DNA of 39,766 nucleotides. Source: Actinomycetota bacterium (GTDB taxonomy: Bacteria; Actinomycetota; Actinomycetes; Streptosporangiales; Streptosporangiaceae). Location: contig PMSU01000178.1 in NCBI GenBank assembly GCA_003168255.1, positions 1 to 39,766 on the forward strand. Direction: 5' to 3'. A model generated the notes under the pieces. The model saw only the letters and a list, made by a program, of their open reading frames with translations, was not told the DNA's origin and ran no database searches. The translations under genes were made by a program, and so were the position numbers. Shown here one piece after another: positions 31,582 to 39,234 of the stretch (positions are counted from its first letter, which is position 1; each line of letters begins with the position of its first letter).

Positions 31582-32124
31582 ATGACCCAGAACCCGCAGC
31601 ATTTCGCCCAGCCCTGGCCGGCCGATACCAGGGAGAAACTGTCCCGGACCGGCGCCGAGCGCGAGACGCTGACCGGCGAGCTTGACTGGCAGCGCAAGAC
31701 CTTCGAGCTGAAGTGCTCGGGTGTGCCGTCAGCCAGGCTCTCCGAGAAGGGCATTCCCCCCTCCGGGCTGAGCCTGCACGGCCTGGTCCGGCACCTCACC
31801 GGGGTGGAACGCTGGTGGTTCCGCGTGCAGTTCGCCGGCCAGGACGTGCCGCTGATCTACTACTCCGACGAAGACCCGGATCAGGACTTCGATTCCCTGG
31901 ATGGTGATGCCGGCGAAGCGCTCGCCGTCTGGCGGGCGGAGTGTGATCGCGCCCGCGAAATCGTGGCCGGCGCGTCATCGCTGGATCAGACCGGCACGCT
32001 GCGGCGAAGCGGGGAGCCCATCTCGCTGCGCCGGATCCTGGTGAACATGATCGCTGAATACGCCCGGCACAACGGCCATGCCGACTTGCTCCGTGAGCGC
32101 ATCGACGGTGCCACCGGATACTGA
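31582..32124 (+). CDS. DUF664/DinB-fold family protein
   Basis: A 180-aa four-helix DinB-superfamily protein. SLHGLVRHLTGVERWWF and IAEYARHNGHADLLRERIDG carry the conserved His residues expected to bind a metal. Such proteins are often linked to mycothiol chemistry, but the reaction is unknown. The ATG at 31582 (or the GTG just before it) starts the conserved part; the long upstream frame runs through rpmB on the other strand and is not coding. Confidence 0.88.
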   Translation: MTQNPQHFAQPWPADTREKLSRTGAERETLTGELDWQRKTFELKCSGVPSARLSEKGIPPSGLSLHGLVRHLTGVERWWFRVQFAGQDVPLIYYSDEDPDQDFDSLDGDAGEALAVWRAECDRAREIVAGASSLDQTGTLRRSGEPISLRRILVNMIAEYARHNGHADLLRERIDGATGY

Positions 32125-32146
32125 CGGCCCGGCCTATCCTGCCCGT

Positions 32147-34402
32147 ATGGTGACCGTGCACGAGCCGCTGGGCAAGACCGTCGGGCCGAAGACGGCGAAG
32201 ATCTTCGGCGAGGCGTTCGAGATCGAGACCATCGGTGACCTGCTGCGCCACTATCCGCGCAGGTACCAGCGGCACGGCGAGCTCACCGACCTGGCGTCGC
32301 TGCGTATCGGCGAGCACGTGACCGTGCTGGCGCAGGTAGCCAGAGTCACCTCGCGTCCGATGGGCCACCGCAAGGGCCAGATCATCGAGGTCACCGTCAC
32401 CGACGGCGTGGGCAGCCTGATCCTGACCTTCTTCACCGTGCGCGGAAACTCCTATACGCGACAGCTGCCTTTGGGCGCGCACGGCCTGTTCTCCGGCGAG
32501 GTCTCCACCTTCAGGAATAGGCGCCAGCTCGTCCATCCAGACTTCGAGCTGATCAACGCGGCGGCGGCGGGCACCGAGCTTGCCGCCGAATACGCCGCGG
32601 AGCTCATCCCCGTCTACCCGGCCACCAGGAAGCTGCCGTCCTGGAAGATCGCCAAATCTGTCCGCACCGTCCTCGATGTGCTGGACATCGGCGATGATCC
32701 GCTACCCGCCGAGGTCCGCGAGCGCTACCGGCTCGTCGGCCTGGCAGAGGCGATCCGGGGCATCCACCTGCCGCTGGACGACCAGGATCGCAAGCGAGCG
32801 GTGGACCGGCTGAAGTGGGACGAGGCCTTCGTCGTCCAGACGGCCCTCGCCCAGCGGCGCCGCGCGTCCGCCGCGCTGCCCGCCATGCCGCGCCCGGCGG
32901 AGGCCGACGGCCTCGCTGCCGCCTTCGACGAGAGGCTGCCGTTCACGCTCACTGACGGGCAGCGGGAAGCCGGCCTGACGATCGCCACGGATCTCGGCTG
33001 TGCCCACCCGATGCACCGACTGCTACAGGGCGAGGTCGGCTCCGGCAAGACGGTGATCGCTGTCCGGGCGATGCTACAGGTGGTGGATGCGGGCGGTCAG
33101 GCGGCGCTGCTTGCCCCGACCGAGGTGCTCGCCCAGCAGCACCACAGGTCGGTAACCGAAATGCTCGGCCCGCTTGGCCAGGCGGGTCGGCTCGGCGGCG
33201 CGGAGAAGTCCACCAGGGTTACCCTGCTCACCGGCGCGCTAGGCGCGTCCGCGCGCCGCGAGGCCCTGCTCGACGCCGCCTCGGGTGCGGCCGGGATCGT
33301 GATCGGCACGCACGCGCTGCTCCAGGAGCGCGTGCAGTTTGCCGATCTCGGCCTTGTTGTGGTGGACGAACAGCACAGGTTCGGCGTCGAGCAGCGCGAT
33401 GTGCTGCGCGAGAAGGCGCAGGATGGCCGCCCGCACGTGCTGGTCATGACCGCGACGCCCATCCCGCGCACGGTCGCGATGACCGTCTACGGGGACCTCG
33501 ACGTGTCCACCCTCAGCGAGCTCCCGGCAGGCCGGCCCTCGATCGCCACCCACGTGGTGCCCGCCGCGGACAAGCCGAGGTACCTGGAGCGCGCCTGGGA
33601 GCGGATCCGGGAGGAGGTGGAGCGCGGCCAGCAGGCGTATGTGGTCTGCCCCCGCATCGGCGGCGACGACGGCCCGGGCAGCGAGCCTGATGGGGACGGC
33701 ACCGGCAGCGGCGGACCGGATGGCAGCGGACCGGATGGCAGCGCACTGGATGGCAGCGCGGAGCAGGGCCCGCCGTCCGCCGCTGGTCGTCCGCCGCTGG
33801 CCGTGCTCGACCTGGCGCCCGCGCTCGAGCAGGGGCCGCTTAAGGCCGTACGGCTGGGCGTGCTGCACGGGCGGCTGCGGCCCGACGACAAGGACCGGAT
33901 CATGCGGGAGTTCGCGGACGGAGCGATCGATGTGCTGGTGGCGACCACCGTCGTCGAGGTAGGCGTGGACGTCCCCAATGCCACGACCATGGTCGTCATG
34001 GACGCCGAGCGGTTCGGCGTGTCTCAGCTTCACCAGCTACGCGGCCGGGTCGGCCGCGGCACGGTGGCCGGCCTGTGCCTGCTGGTGACCGAGGCGGCGC
34101 AGGAGAGCAAGTCACGGGAGCGGCTCCACGCGGTGGCCGCGACGCTGGACGGGTTCAAGCTCTCGCGGCTCGACCTGGAGCAGCGCAGAGAGGGTGACGT
34201 GCTCGGCGCGACCCAGGCTGGCCGCCAATCCAGCCTGCGGCTGCTGACGCTGCTCAGGGACGAGGAGCTGATCGTCCAGGCACGCGGCGAGGCCACCACC
34301 CTGGTGGATTCCGACCCCGAGCTCGTGCGTCATCCCGGCCTGGCCGCGGCGATCAGCGATTTGCTCGGCCCCGACCAAGCCGAATTCCTGGAGAAGGCCT
34401 GA
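32147..34402 (+). CDS. recG: ATP-dependent DNA helicase RecG
   Basis: A 751-aa branch-migration and fork-regression helicase. The N-terminal wedge domain is followed by the Walker A LLQGEVGSGKTVIA (about residues 301-314), the DEQH box VVVDEQHRFGVEQRD, TATPIPRTVA and the C-terminal QLHQLRGRVGRGTVAGLCLL. An acidic Gly/Ser/Asp loop interrupts the C-terminal helicase domain at about residues 505-545 and includes three 5-residue DGSGP-type repeats. ATG at 32147 lies 6 nt after TATCCT, so the mRNA may be leaderless. Its stop abuts the stop of the WYL gene with no gap. Confidence 0.96.
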   Translation: MVTVHEPLGKTVGPKTAKIFGEAFEIETIGDLLRHYPRRYQRHGELTDLASLRIGEHVTVLAQVARVTSRPMGHRKGQIIEVTVTDGVGSLILTFFTVRGNSYTRQLPLGAHGLFSGEVSTFRNRRQLVHPDFELINAAAAGTELAAEYAAELIPVYPATRKLPSWKIAKSVRTVLDVLDIGDDPLPAEVRERYRLVGLAEAIRGIHLPLDDQDRKRAVDRLKWDEAFVVQTALAQRRRASAALPAMPRPAEADGLAAAFDERLPFTLTDGQREAGLTIATDLGCAHPMHRLLQGEVGSGKTVIAVRAMLQVVDAGGQAALLAPTEVLAQQHHRSVTEMLGPLGQAGRLGGAEKSTRVTLLTGALGASARREALLDAASGAAGIVIGTHALLQERVQFADLGLVVVDEQHRFGVEQRDVLREKAQDGRPHVLVMTATPIPRTVAMTVYGDLDVSTLSELPAGRPSIATHVVPAADKPRYLERAWERIREEVERGQQAYVVCPRIGGDDGPGSEPDGDGTGSGGPDGSGPDGSALDGSAEQGPPSAAGRPPLAVLDLAPALEQGPLKAVRLGVLHGRLRPDDKDRIMREFADGAIDVLVATTVVEVGVDVPNATTMVVMDAERFGVSQLHQLRGRVGRGTVAGLCLLVTEAAQESKSRERLHAVAATLDGFKLSRLDLEQRREGDVLGATQAGRQSSLRLLTLLRDEELIVQARGEATTLVDSDPELVRHPGLAAAISDLLGPDQAEFLEKA
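33713..33757 (+). repeat. 15-bp tandem repeat (3 units) in recG
   Basis: Two exact GGACCGGATGGCAGC units and a third variant (GCACTGGATGGCAGC) encode GPDGS, GPDGS, ALDGS in the loop of the second helicase domain. The frame is kept. Confidence 0.9.
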
Positions 34403-35491
34403 TCAACGGTCCATCGCGATAGCCCGGCGGCCGGCCGGAGCGCCGTGGCACGCCGCCGCCGACGCCGCGACCGCGGCCAGGTCCGCGCGCACCGCTGCCG
34501 GTGAGATCACCTGCACGTCCGCGCCGAAGGCGAGCAGCGGCCGCGCCGCGCCGACGCCGCGGAACGCCAGCACGAGCTCGACCCAGTCCTGGCCCCCGCC
34601 GTCCTGGCCCCTACCGTCCTGGTCGGCCCCGTCCTGGTCGGCCCCGTCCTGGCCGCCGCCGTCTTGGTCGGCTCCGCCCGGCTCGGCACCGGCGCTGCCG
34701 GGCGGCGGCCCGGCCAGGTGCTGCGCGTGGATCCGGCAGAACATGTCGAGAACCTCGCGCCGCACCCTGGCCACCACGCGCACCGGTGTCGGCCTGTCCT
34801 CCACCTGGCGGCGCAGCCGGGCCCACTCGCCGGCCAGATCGGCGCCTGGCCGGCGGCGCACCGCTGCGGCGGTCAGCGACGCCGACTCCACCCGGGAGAC
34901 CCGCAGCAACAGCGGCCTGCCGCAGTGGTCGGCGATCAGGTACCAGATTCCGGCTTTGCAGACCAGGCCGTACGGGTCCACGGTGTAGCCGCGCGCCTTC
35001 GGCTGGCCGCTGTGGCGGTAGCGCAGCCGCAGCCTGCGGTCGGCGAACACGGCGCTCTGCAAGACGCCGAGGTGGCCGGGCGGCTCTGCCTGGCGCATCC
35101 ACCGCGCCGGGTCGACCAGTATTCGCTGGCTCGCCGCCGTTGCGGCGGGACGGAACGGCTCAGGCATCGCTGTCATCACCTTGGCCAATGCCGAACGCAG
35201 CGGGACCTGGAGTCCGAGGTCAGCGTGCGCGCCCTGGGGGCTAAGGACGAACAGCGCCCGCGCCTCGTCCCGGGTCAGGCCGGTCATATCGGTGCGGTAG
35301 CCATCCAGCAGCGCGATACCGCCATGCCGGCCCCGTTCGGTATAGACCGGAACGCCGGCCGCCGATAGCGCTTCCACGTCACGGTAGATCGTGCGGAGAC
35401 AAACCTCCAGGCGCTCGGCAAGCTCAGCCGCGGGCACCCGTCCGCGGGACTGGAGCACCAGCAGGATGGACAGCAGCCGGTCGGATCTCAC
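34403..35491 (-). CDS. WYL-domain transcriptional regulator (YafY/DeoR-like)
   Basis: A 362-aa regulator: an N-terminal helix-turn-helix (AAELAERLEVCLRTIYRDVE), then a WYL domain (GYTVDPYGLVCKAGIWYLIA) and a C-terminal WCX extension. Between the last two is an insert of six DQDGA/GGGQD-type repeats from a 15-bp array. The GTG at 35491 (MRSDRLLSILLVLQ) matches how the family starts; an ATG at 35530 is within a palindrome likely to be the operator. It probably controls the divergent DinB-fold gene and itself; WYL regulators sense small ligands or nucleic acids. Confidence 0.9.
   Translation of the reverse strand: MRSDRLLSILLVLQSRGRVPAAELAERLEVCLRTIYRDVEALSAAGVPVYTERGRHGGIALLDGYRTDMTGLTRDEARALFVLSPQGAHADLGLQVPLRSALAKVMTAMPEPFRPAATAASQRILVDPARWMRQAEPPGHLGVLQSAVFADRRLRLRYRHSGQPKARGYTVDPYGLVCKAGIWYLIADHCGRPLLLRVSRVESASLTAAAVRRRPGADLAGEWARLRRQVEDRPTPVRVVARVRREVLDMFCRIHAQHLAGPPPGSAGAEPGGADQDGGGQDGADQDGADQDGRGQDGGGQDWVELVLAFRGVGAARPLLAFGADVQVISPAAVRADLAAVAASAAACHGAPAGRRAIAMDR
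34586..34675 (-). repeat. 15-bp tandem array (6 units) in the WYL regulator gene
   Basis: Six units of the GTCCTGGTCGGCCCC type run in frame through a linker of the regulator. Two adjacent units are identical and the others differ by one to five bases. Confidence 0.93.
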
Positions 35492-35513
35492 TGGCCCATT
35501 CTCGCTGAAAAAC

Positions 35514-35543
35514 ATGACAACAGGTGTCATATTTTCCTGTCAT
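35514..35543. promoter_or_regulatory. Candidate operator of the WYL regulator
   Basis: ATGACA (35514-35519) and TGTCAT (35525-35530) form an inverted repeat with a 5-bp spacer, and a third TGTCAT half-site follows at 35538-35543. The cluster sits in the short region between the divergent regulator and its neighbour. Confidence 0.5.
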
Positions 35544-35578
35544 CGTGTGGCCTAGTCGCAGACAGAAAAGGAGTCACC

Positions 35579-36157
35579 ATGACCGCCACACCCGACCCGA
35601 GGCAGATGTACGCCCGCGCACTCGATCAGACCGAATTGATCATCGAGAAGGTCCAGCCAGGCCAGCTCGGTGACCCGACCCCGTGCACCGATTTCGACGT
35701 AAGGTCGCTGCTCAGCCACATGGTCGGCGGGCTGAACCGGGCTGCCATCTTCGGCGAGGGCGGCGATGGGCTCGCCGTCCCTGCCCGCGCCGACGCAGTG
35801 CCCGACGACGGTTGGCCGGACGCCTTCCGCCAGGCCAGCGTCCGCGCCCAGGCGGCATGGGCCGACGACGCCAAACTCGACGCCATGGTGAACGTGCCAT
35901 GGGGGCAGGTTCCTGGCCGCGGGGCGGTGACCGGCTATGTCCAGGAGGTGCTAACGCACGGCTGGGACCTGGCCACGGCGACCAGCCAGCAGACCGAGCT
36001 CGATCCCGAGCTCGCCGAGTTCGCGCTTGCCTTCGCCCGCCGGATGCTGCCTGCCGAGCCCCGGGGCGGCCAGATCCCATTCGGCCCGGTGGTGGCCGCG
36101 CCAGACGGCGATGGGCCCTACGCGCGGCTGGCCGGGTGGCTCGGCCGCCGGCCGTGA
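35579..36157 (+). CDS. TIGR03086-type metal-binding protein (mycothiol/DinB fold)
   Basis: A 192-aa member of the maleylpyruvate isomerase N-terminal superfamily. The start MTATPDPRQMYARALDQTEL, the PTPCTDFDVRSLLSHMVGG region with a candidate ligand His, and the second His in VLTHGWDLATAT are diagnostic. The function of the family is not established; association with mycothiol is general knowledge of the superfamily. AAAAGGAG lies 6 nt upstream of the ATG. Divergent from the WYL regulator, which is its likely controller. Confidence 0.9.
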   Translation: MTATPDPRQMYARALDQTELIIEKVQPGQLGDPTPCTDFDVRSLLSHMVGGLNRAAIFGEGGDGLAVPARADAVPDDGWPDAFRQASVRAQAAWADDAKLDAMVNVPWGQVPGRGAVTGYVQEVLTHGWDLATATSQQTELDPELAEFALAFARRMLPAEPRGGQIPFGPVVAAPDGDGPYARLAGWLGRRP

Positions 36158-36226
36158 GCGGCGACTACGCTTCGGGACTGTGACGTCCAGCCAGATCCGG
36201 CCGCTGAGCTAGGCCGGCCCGCTGCA

Positions 36227-36970
36227 ATGACACGGGTTATCGCGGGGACGGCGGGCGGGCGTCGGCTGTCCGTCCCCGCCGGGCGGGACACCAGGCCGAC
36301 CAGTGACCGCGCCCGGGAAGGGCTGTTCGCCACCGTGCACGCGATCCGCGGGCCGTTGGCCGGCGCGAGTGTGCTCGACCTGTATGCGGGCTCCGGCGCG
36401 GTGGGCCTGGAAGCGCTCTCCCGCGGCGCGGAACGCGCGCTCCTGGTCGAGGCGGACCCCCGCGCGGTCCGCGTGATCCGCGCCAACATCGCCGCGCTGG
36501 GCCTGGCCGGAGCGTACGTCAGCGCGGACCGCGTGGAGCGCCTGCTCGCCAGGGGACCGTCCGGCTACGTGGGCGCAGGAAGTGCCGTGCCAGCGCTAGC
36601 GGAAGCAGCAGCGCCGGGGGGAGCCGCAGCGCCGGGGGGAGCCGCAGCGCCGGGGGAAGCCGCAGCGCCGGGGGAAGCCGCAGCGCCGGGGGAAGCCGCA
36701 GCGCCGGCGCAAGCGGATCACCCCCCGCGCCGCCCCTTCGACGTGGTCTTCGCCGATCCGCCCTACGCGATGGCGGGCGATCTGGTCACCTCGGTGCTCA
36801 CCGCGCTCGTGGCGGCCAGCTGGCTGATGCCCGGAGCCCTGATCGTGGTGGAGCGAAGCACCAGGTCAGGGCCGGTGCGCTGGCCCGAAGGCTACGCGCA
36901 GGACAGGTCGCGGCGATACGGCGAGGCGAGCCTCTGGTACGGTCTCGCAACGGGTGTGCTCCAGGCATGA
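36227..36970 (+). CDS. rsmD: 16S rRNA (guanine(966)-N2)-methyltransferase with repeat insert
   Basis: An rRNA methyltransferase acting on the 30S subunit. The N-terminus MTRVIAGTAGGRRLSVPAGR and TRPTSDRAREGLF are standard. The SAM motif is VLDLYAGSGAVGLEALSRGA. The catalytic motif is FADPPYA, the form usual in RsmD. The family is normally about 180-190 aa; this one is 247 because residues 128-163 are five AAPG(G/E)A repeats plus a degenerate sixth, placed just before the beta-strand that leads into the catalytic motif. All motifs remain intact, so the insert is presumably a tolerated surface loop. Confidence 0.93.
   Translation: MTRVIAGTAGGRRLSVPAGRDTRPTSDRAREGLFATVHAIRGPLAGASVLDLYAGSGAVGLEALSRGAERALLVEADPRAVRVIRANIAALGLAGAYVSADRVERLLARGPSGYVGAGSAVPALAEAAAPGGAAAPGGAAAPGEAAAPGEAAAPGEAAAPAQADHPPRRPFDVVFADPPYAMAGDLVTSVLTALVAASWLMPGALIVVERSTRSGPVRWPEGYAQDRSRRYGEASLWYGLATGVLQA
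36608..36715 (+). repeat. 18-bp tandem array in rsmD
   Basis: Five codon-aligned 18-bp units, GCAGCGCCGGGGG(G/A)AGCC, occupy 36608-36697. The first two carry GGGGGG and the next three GGGGGA, and a degenerate sixth follows. The order fits duplication from one end. Confidence 0.95.
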
Positions 36971-37004
36971 CATGACCGCCGACCTGCCAGAAGGGTGGAA
37001 CCGC

Positions 37005-37514
37005 GTGCGTCGCGTCGTCTGTCCCGGTTCATTTGATCCCGTCACGAACGGGCACCTTGACATCATCGGGCGAGCAGCCCGCCTCTACGACGAGGTTGTC
37101 GTGGCGGTGCTGACCAACGTCTCCAAGCAGGCGCTCTTCACCACCGACGAGCGAGTGGAGATGCTGCGGGAAGTCACCGCCGGCTACCGGAACGTGCAGG
37201 TGACCCGGTTCCACGGGTTGATCGTGGACTTCTGCCAGGCGAACGACATCTCGGCGATCGTGAAGGGGCTCCGCGCGGTCAGCGACTTCGAGTACGAGCA
37301 AATGATGTCGCAGATGAATTACCGGCTGGCCGGGATCGAGACGCTGTTCATGACCACGAATCCGCTGTACGCGTTCCTGCGATCCAGCCTGGTCAAGGAA
37401 ATAGCCAGGTACGGGGGAGACGTGGACGGGTTGGTTCCCGAGTTGGTCCTGGTCCGGCTGCGTGACCGGCTGGAGAGCCTAAAGCAGGCTCCCGGGCCTG
37501 GCGGCACACGCTAA
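37005..37514 (+). CDS. coaD: Pantetheine-phosphate adenylyltransferase
   Basis: The penultimate enzyme of coenzyme A synthesis (169 aa). MRRVVCPGSFDPVTNGHLDI carries the nucleotidyltransferase TXGH motif. NDISAIVKGLRAVSDFEYE, MNYRLAGIETLFMTTNPLYA and SSLVKEIARYGGDV are characteristic. I choose the GTG at 37005, preceded by AAGGGTGG 6 nt upstream, since it gives the family's N-terminus and length; the open frame back to 36954 overlaps the end of rsmD. Confidence 0.96.
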   Translation: MRRVVCPGSFDPVTNGHLDIIGRAARLYDEVVVAVLTNVSKQALFTTDERVEMLREVTAGYRNVQVTRFHGLIVDFCQANDISAIVKGLRAVSDFEYEQMMSQMNYRLAGIETLFMTTNPLYAFLRSSLVKEIARYGGDVDGLVPELVLVRLRDRLESLKQAPGPGGTR

Positions 37515-37515
37515 G

Positions 37516-37530
37516 TTGGGCTTTGCCCAA
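37516..37530 (+). terminator. Short hairpin after coaD
   Basis: TTGGGC and GCCCAA flank a TTT loop just after the coaD stop. The stem is only 6 bp, so it is at most a weak terminator or pause site. Confidence 0.3.
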
Positions 37531-37578
37531 GGCCGCAGGTAGGCTAACGCGTCAGCTCAGCCCACACCGGTATCCGTC

Positions 37579-38190
37579 ATGGCATACGTACCCAGTAAAT
37601 CCACCGCGCATCCCAACCCACGCAGCCCTCTAGTGTTCGACACTCGGACACTCGGCCGCCAGCCGGGATCAGCACGAAGCGAGACTCGCCTCGTGCCGGC
37701 CCCGGCAGATCTGCGTGTCGCTCTTTCCAGCGTTCCGGTCGGCGCCGATATCAAGCTGACCGTCAGGCTGGAAGCTGTATCAGAAGGCGTGCTGGTCACC
37801 GCGGCGGCGGCGGCGCCAGTGGCCGGCGAGTGCGCTCGGTGCCTGGAGCCGGTGACCTTGTCGGTCGATGTCGCCTTGTGCGAGCTTTATGAGACCGGCG
37901 CGGGCCCGGCGGCCATGGCTGAAGACGACGAGGACCGGCGGTTCCTTGACGCGGATCTGCTCGACCTCGAGCCGGCCTTCCGCGATGCCATGGTCCTCGC
38001 ACTGCCGCTCGCACCGCTGTGCCGCGGCGACTGCGAGGGACTGTGCCCGGAGTGCGGAATCCGTCTCGCGGAGGCCGACCCGGCGCATGACCATGGCGGC
38101 GGGTCCGATCCGAGGTGGGCGCAGCTGCGCCAACTGGACATTTCAGAACCACAAGGCGGCGCGCGCGCCGCAGAAAGACAGGAGGGCTGA
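37579..38190 (+). CDS. DUF177 (YceD-like) protein upstream of rpmF
   Basis: A 203-aa protein of the YceD/DUF177 family, nearly always encoded just before rpmF and linked to 23S rRNA or large-subunit maturation. VFDTRTLGRQPGSA and the Cys pairs in GECARCLEPVTL and LCRGDCEGLCPECGIRL are characteristic. ATG at 37579. Its stop is 1 bp before the rpmF start, so the two are translated together. Confidence 0.93.
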   Translation: MAYVPSKSTAHPNPRSPLVFDTRTLGRQPGSARSETRLVPAPADLRVALSSVPVGADIKLTVRLEAVSEGVLVTAAAAAPVAGECARCLEPVTLSVDVALCELYETGAGPAAMAEDDEDRRFLDADLLDLEPAFRDAMVLALPLAPLCRGDCEGLCPECGIRLAEADPAHDHGGGSDPRWAQLRQLDISEPQGGARAAERQEG

Positions 38191-38191
38191 G

Positions 38192-38368
38192 ATGGCCGTT
38201 CCGAAGCGGCGGATGTCCCGCAGCAATACCAGGTCGCGCCGCTCGCAGTGGCGGGCTACGGCGCCGACGCTGACGCGCTGCCCGCAGTGCCACAGTCAAA
38301 AGCTGCCGCACGTGGCCTGCCCGACATGCGGGACATACAACCGACGCCAGGTAATCACACCTTCCTGA
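38192..38368 (+). CDS. rpmF: 50S ribosomal protein L32
   Basis: A 58-aa ribosomal protein. MAVPKRRMSRSNTRSRRSQW is the universal start, and the zinc-binding Cys residues are in RCPQCHSQK and VACPTCGTY. A GGAGGG ribosome site lies inside the end of the DUF177 gene. Followed closely by rnc. Confidence 0.97.
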   Translation: MAVPKRRMSRSNTRSRRSQWRATAPTLTRCPQCHSQKLPHVACPTCGTYNRRQVITPS

Positions 38369-38410
38369 CCTCACTCGGCGACCTGAGACGTGAGCCGAGG
38401 AGGAGGAGCC

Positions 38411-39232
38411 GTGGGCCCAGGGAACGGACCGCTGAGCGAAGGCGGAGCCGAGCTTGACCGGGCGAAACTGTTGCATGCCCTCGGTGTGCCGCTCAGCCCT
38501 GAGCTGCTCGAGCGTGCCCTGACGCACAGGTCTTACGCCTATGAGAACGGCGGCCTGCCCACTAATGAGCGGCTGGAGTTCCTCGGCGATTCTGTGCTCG
38601 GCCTCGTCGTCACGGACGCCCTGTTCCGCGAGCATCCCGACTTGCCGGAAGGTCAGCTGGCCAAGCTGCGTGCCGCCGTGGTGCAGATGCGGGCGCTCGC
38701 CGGGGTCGCCCGGGAGCTGCGACTCGGCGCCTACGTCAGGCTCGGCCGGGGCGAGGAAGGGACCGGCGGCAGAGACAAGCCGTCCATCCTCGCCGACACC
38801 CTGGAGGCGGTGATCGGCGCCGTCTACACCGACCGGGGCCTGGATGTGGCCGGCCTGCTCGTGCACCGGCTATTCGACCCCGTCATCGCGAGCTCGGCGC
38901 GGCTAGGTGCCGGCCTGGACTGGAAGACCTCGCTACAGGAACTCACCGCCGCCGAGGACCTCGGCGTTCCCGAGTACCGGGTCGAGGAGAGCGGGCCCGA
39001 CCATCAGAAGTCTTTCCGCGCCACGGTCCGAGTCGCCGGGCGCACCTTCGGGTCAGGCGAGGGCAAGTCGAAAAAAGAGGCAGAGCAGCAGGCGGCTGAG
39101 GCGGCGTACACGGCAATCAGCGAGGAATCAGGATCCGCTGACCCGGCGGCGTCTGACGGCCAGGCGATGCCCGCCGATCCCACGGCGTCTCGCGATGATG
39201 ACGCGGGCACCGATTCCCCCCGCCAGGCCTGA
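38411..39232 (+). CDS. rnc: Ribonuclease III
   Basis: A double-strand-specific endoribonuclease for rRNA processing (273 aa). The catalytic signature NERLEFLGDSVLGLVV, the second acidic site in ADTLEAVIGAVYTD, and a C-terminal double-stranded RNA-binding domain (DWKTSLQELTA, GKSKKEAEQQAAEAAY) are all present. I choose the GTG at 38411 over 38390 because the GAGGAGGAG ribosome site directly precedes it. The last 35 residues are an acidic Ser/Asp/Ala tail. Its stop is 2 bp before mutM. Confidence 0.95.
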   Translation: MGPGNGPLSEGGAELDRAKLLHALGVPLSPELLERALTHRSYAYENGGLPTNERLEFLGDSVLGLVVTDALFREHPDLPEGQLAKLRAAVVQMRALAGVARELRLGAYVRLGRGEEGTGGRDKPSILADTLEAVIGAVYTDRGLDVAGLLVHRLFDPVIASSARLGAGLDWKTSLQELTAAEDLGVPEYRVEESGPDHQKSFRATVRVAGRTFGSGEGKSKKEAEQQAAEAAYTAISEESGSADPAASDGQAMPADPTASRDDDAGTDSPRQA

Positions 39233-39234
39233 GG

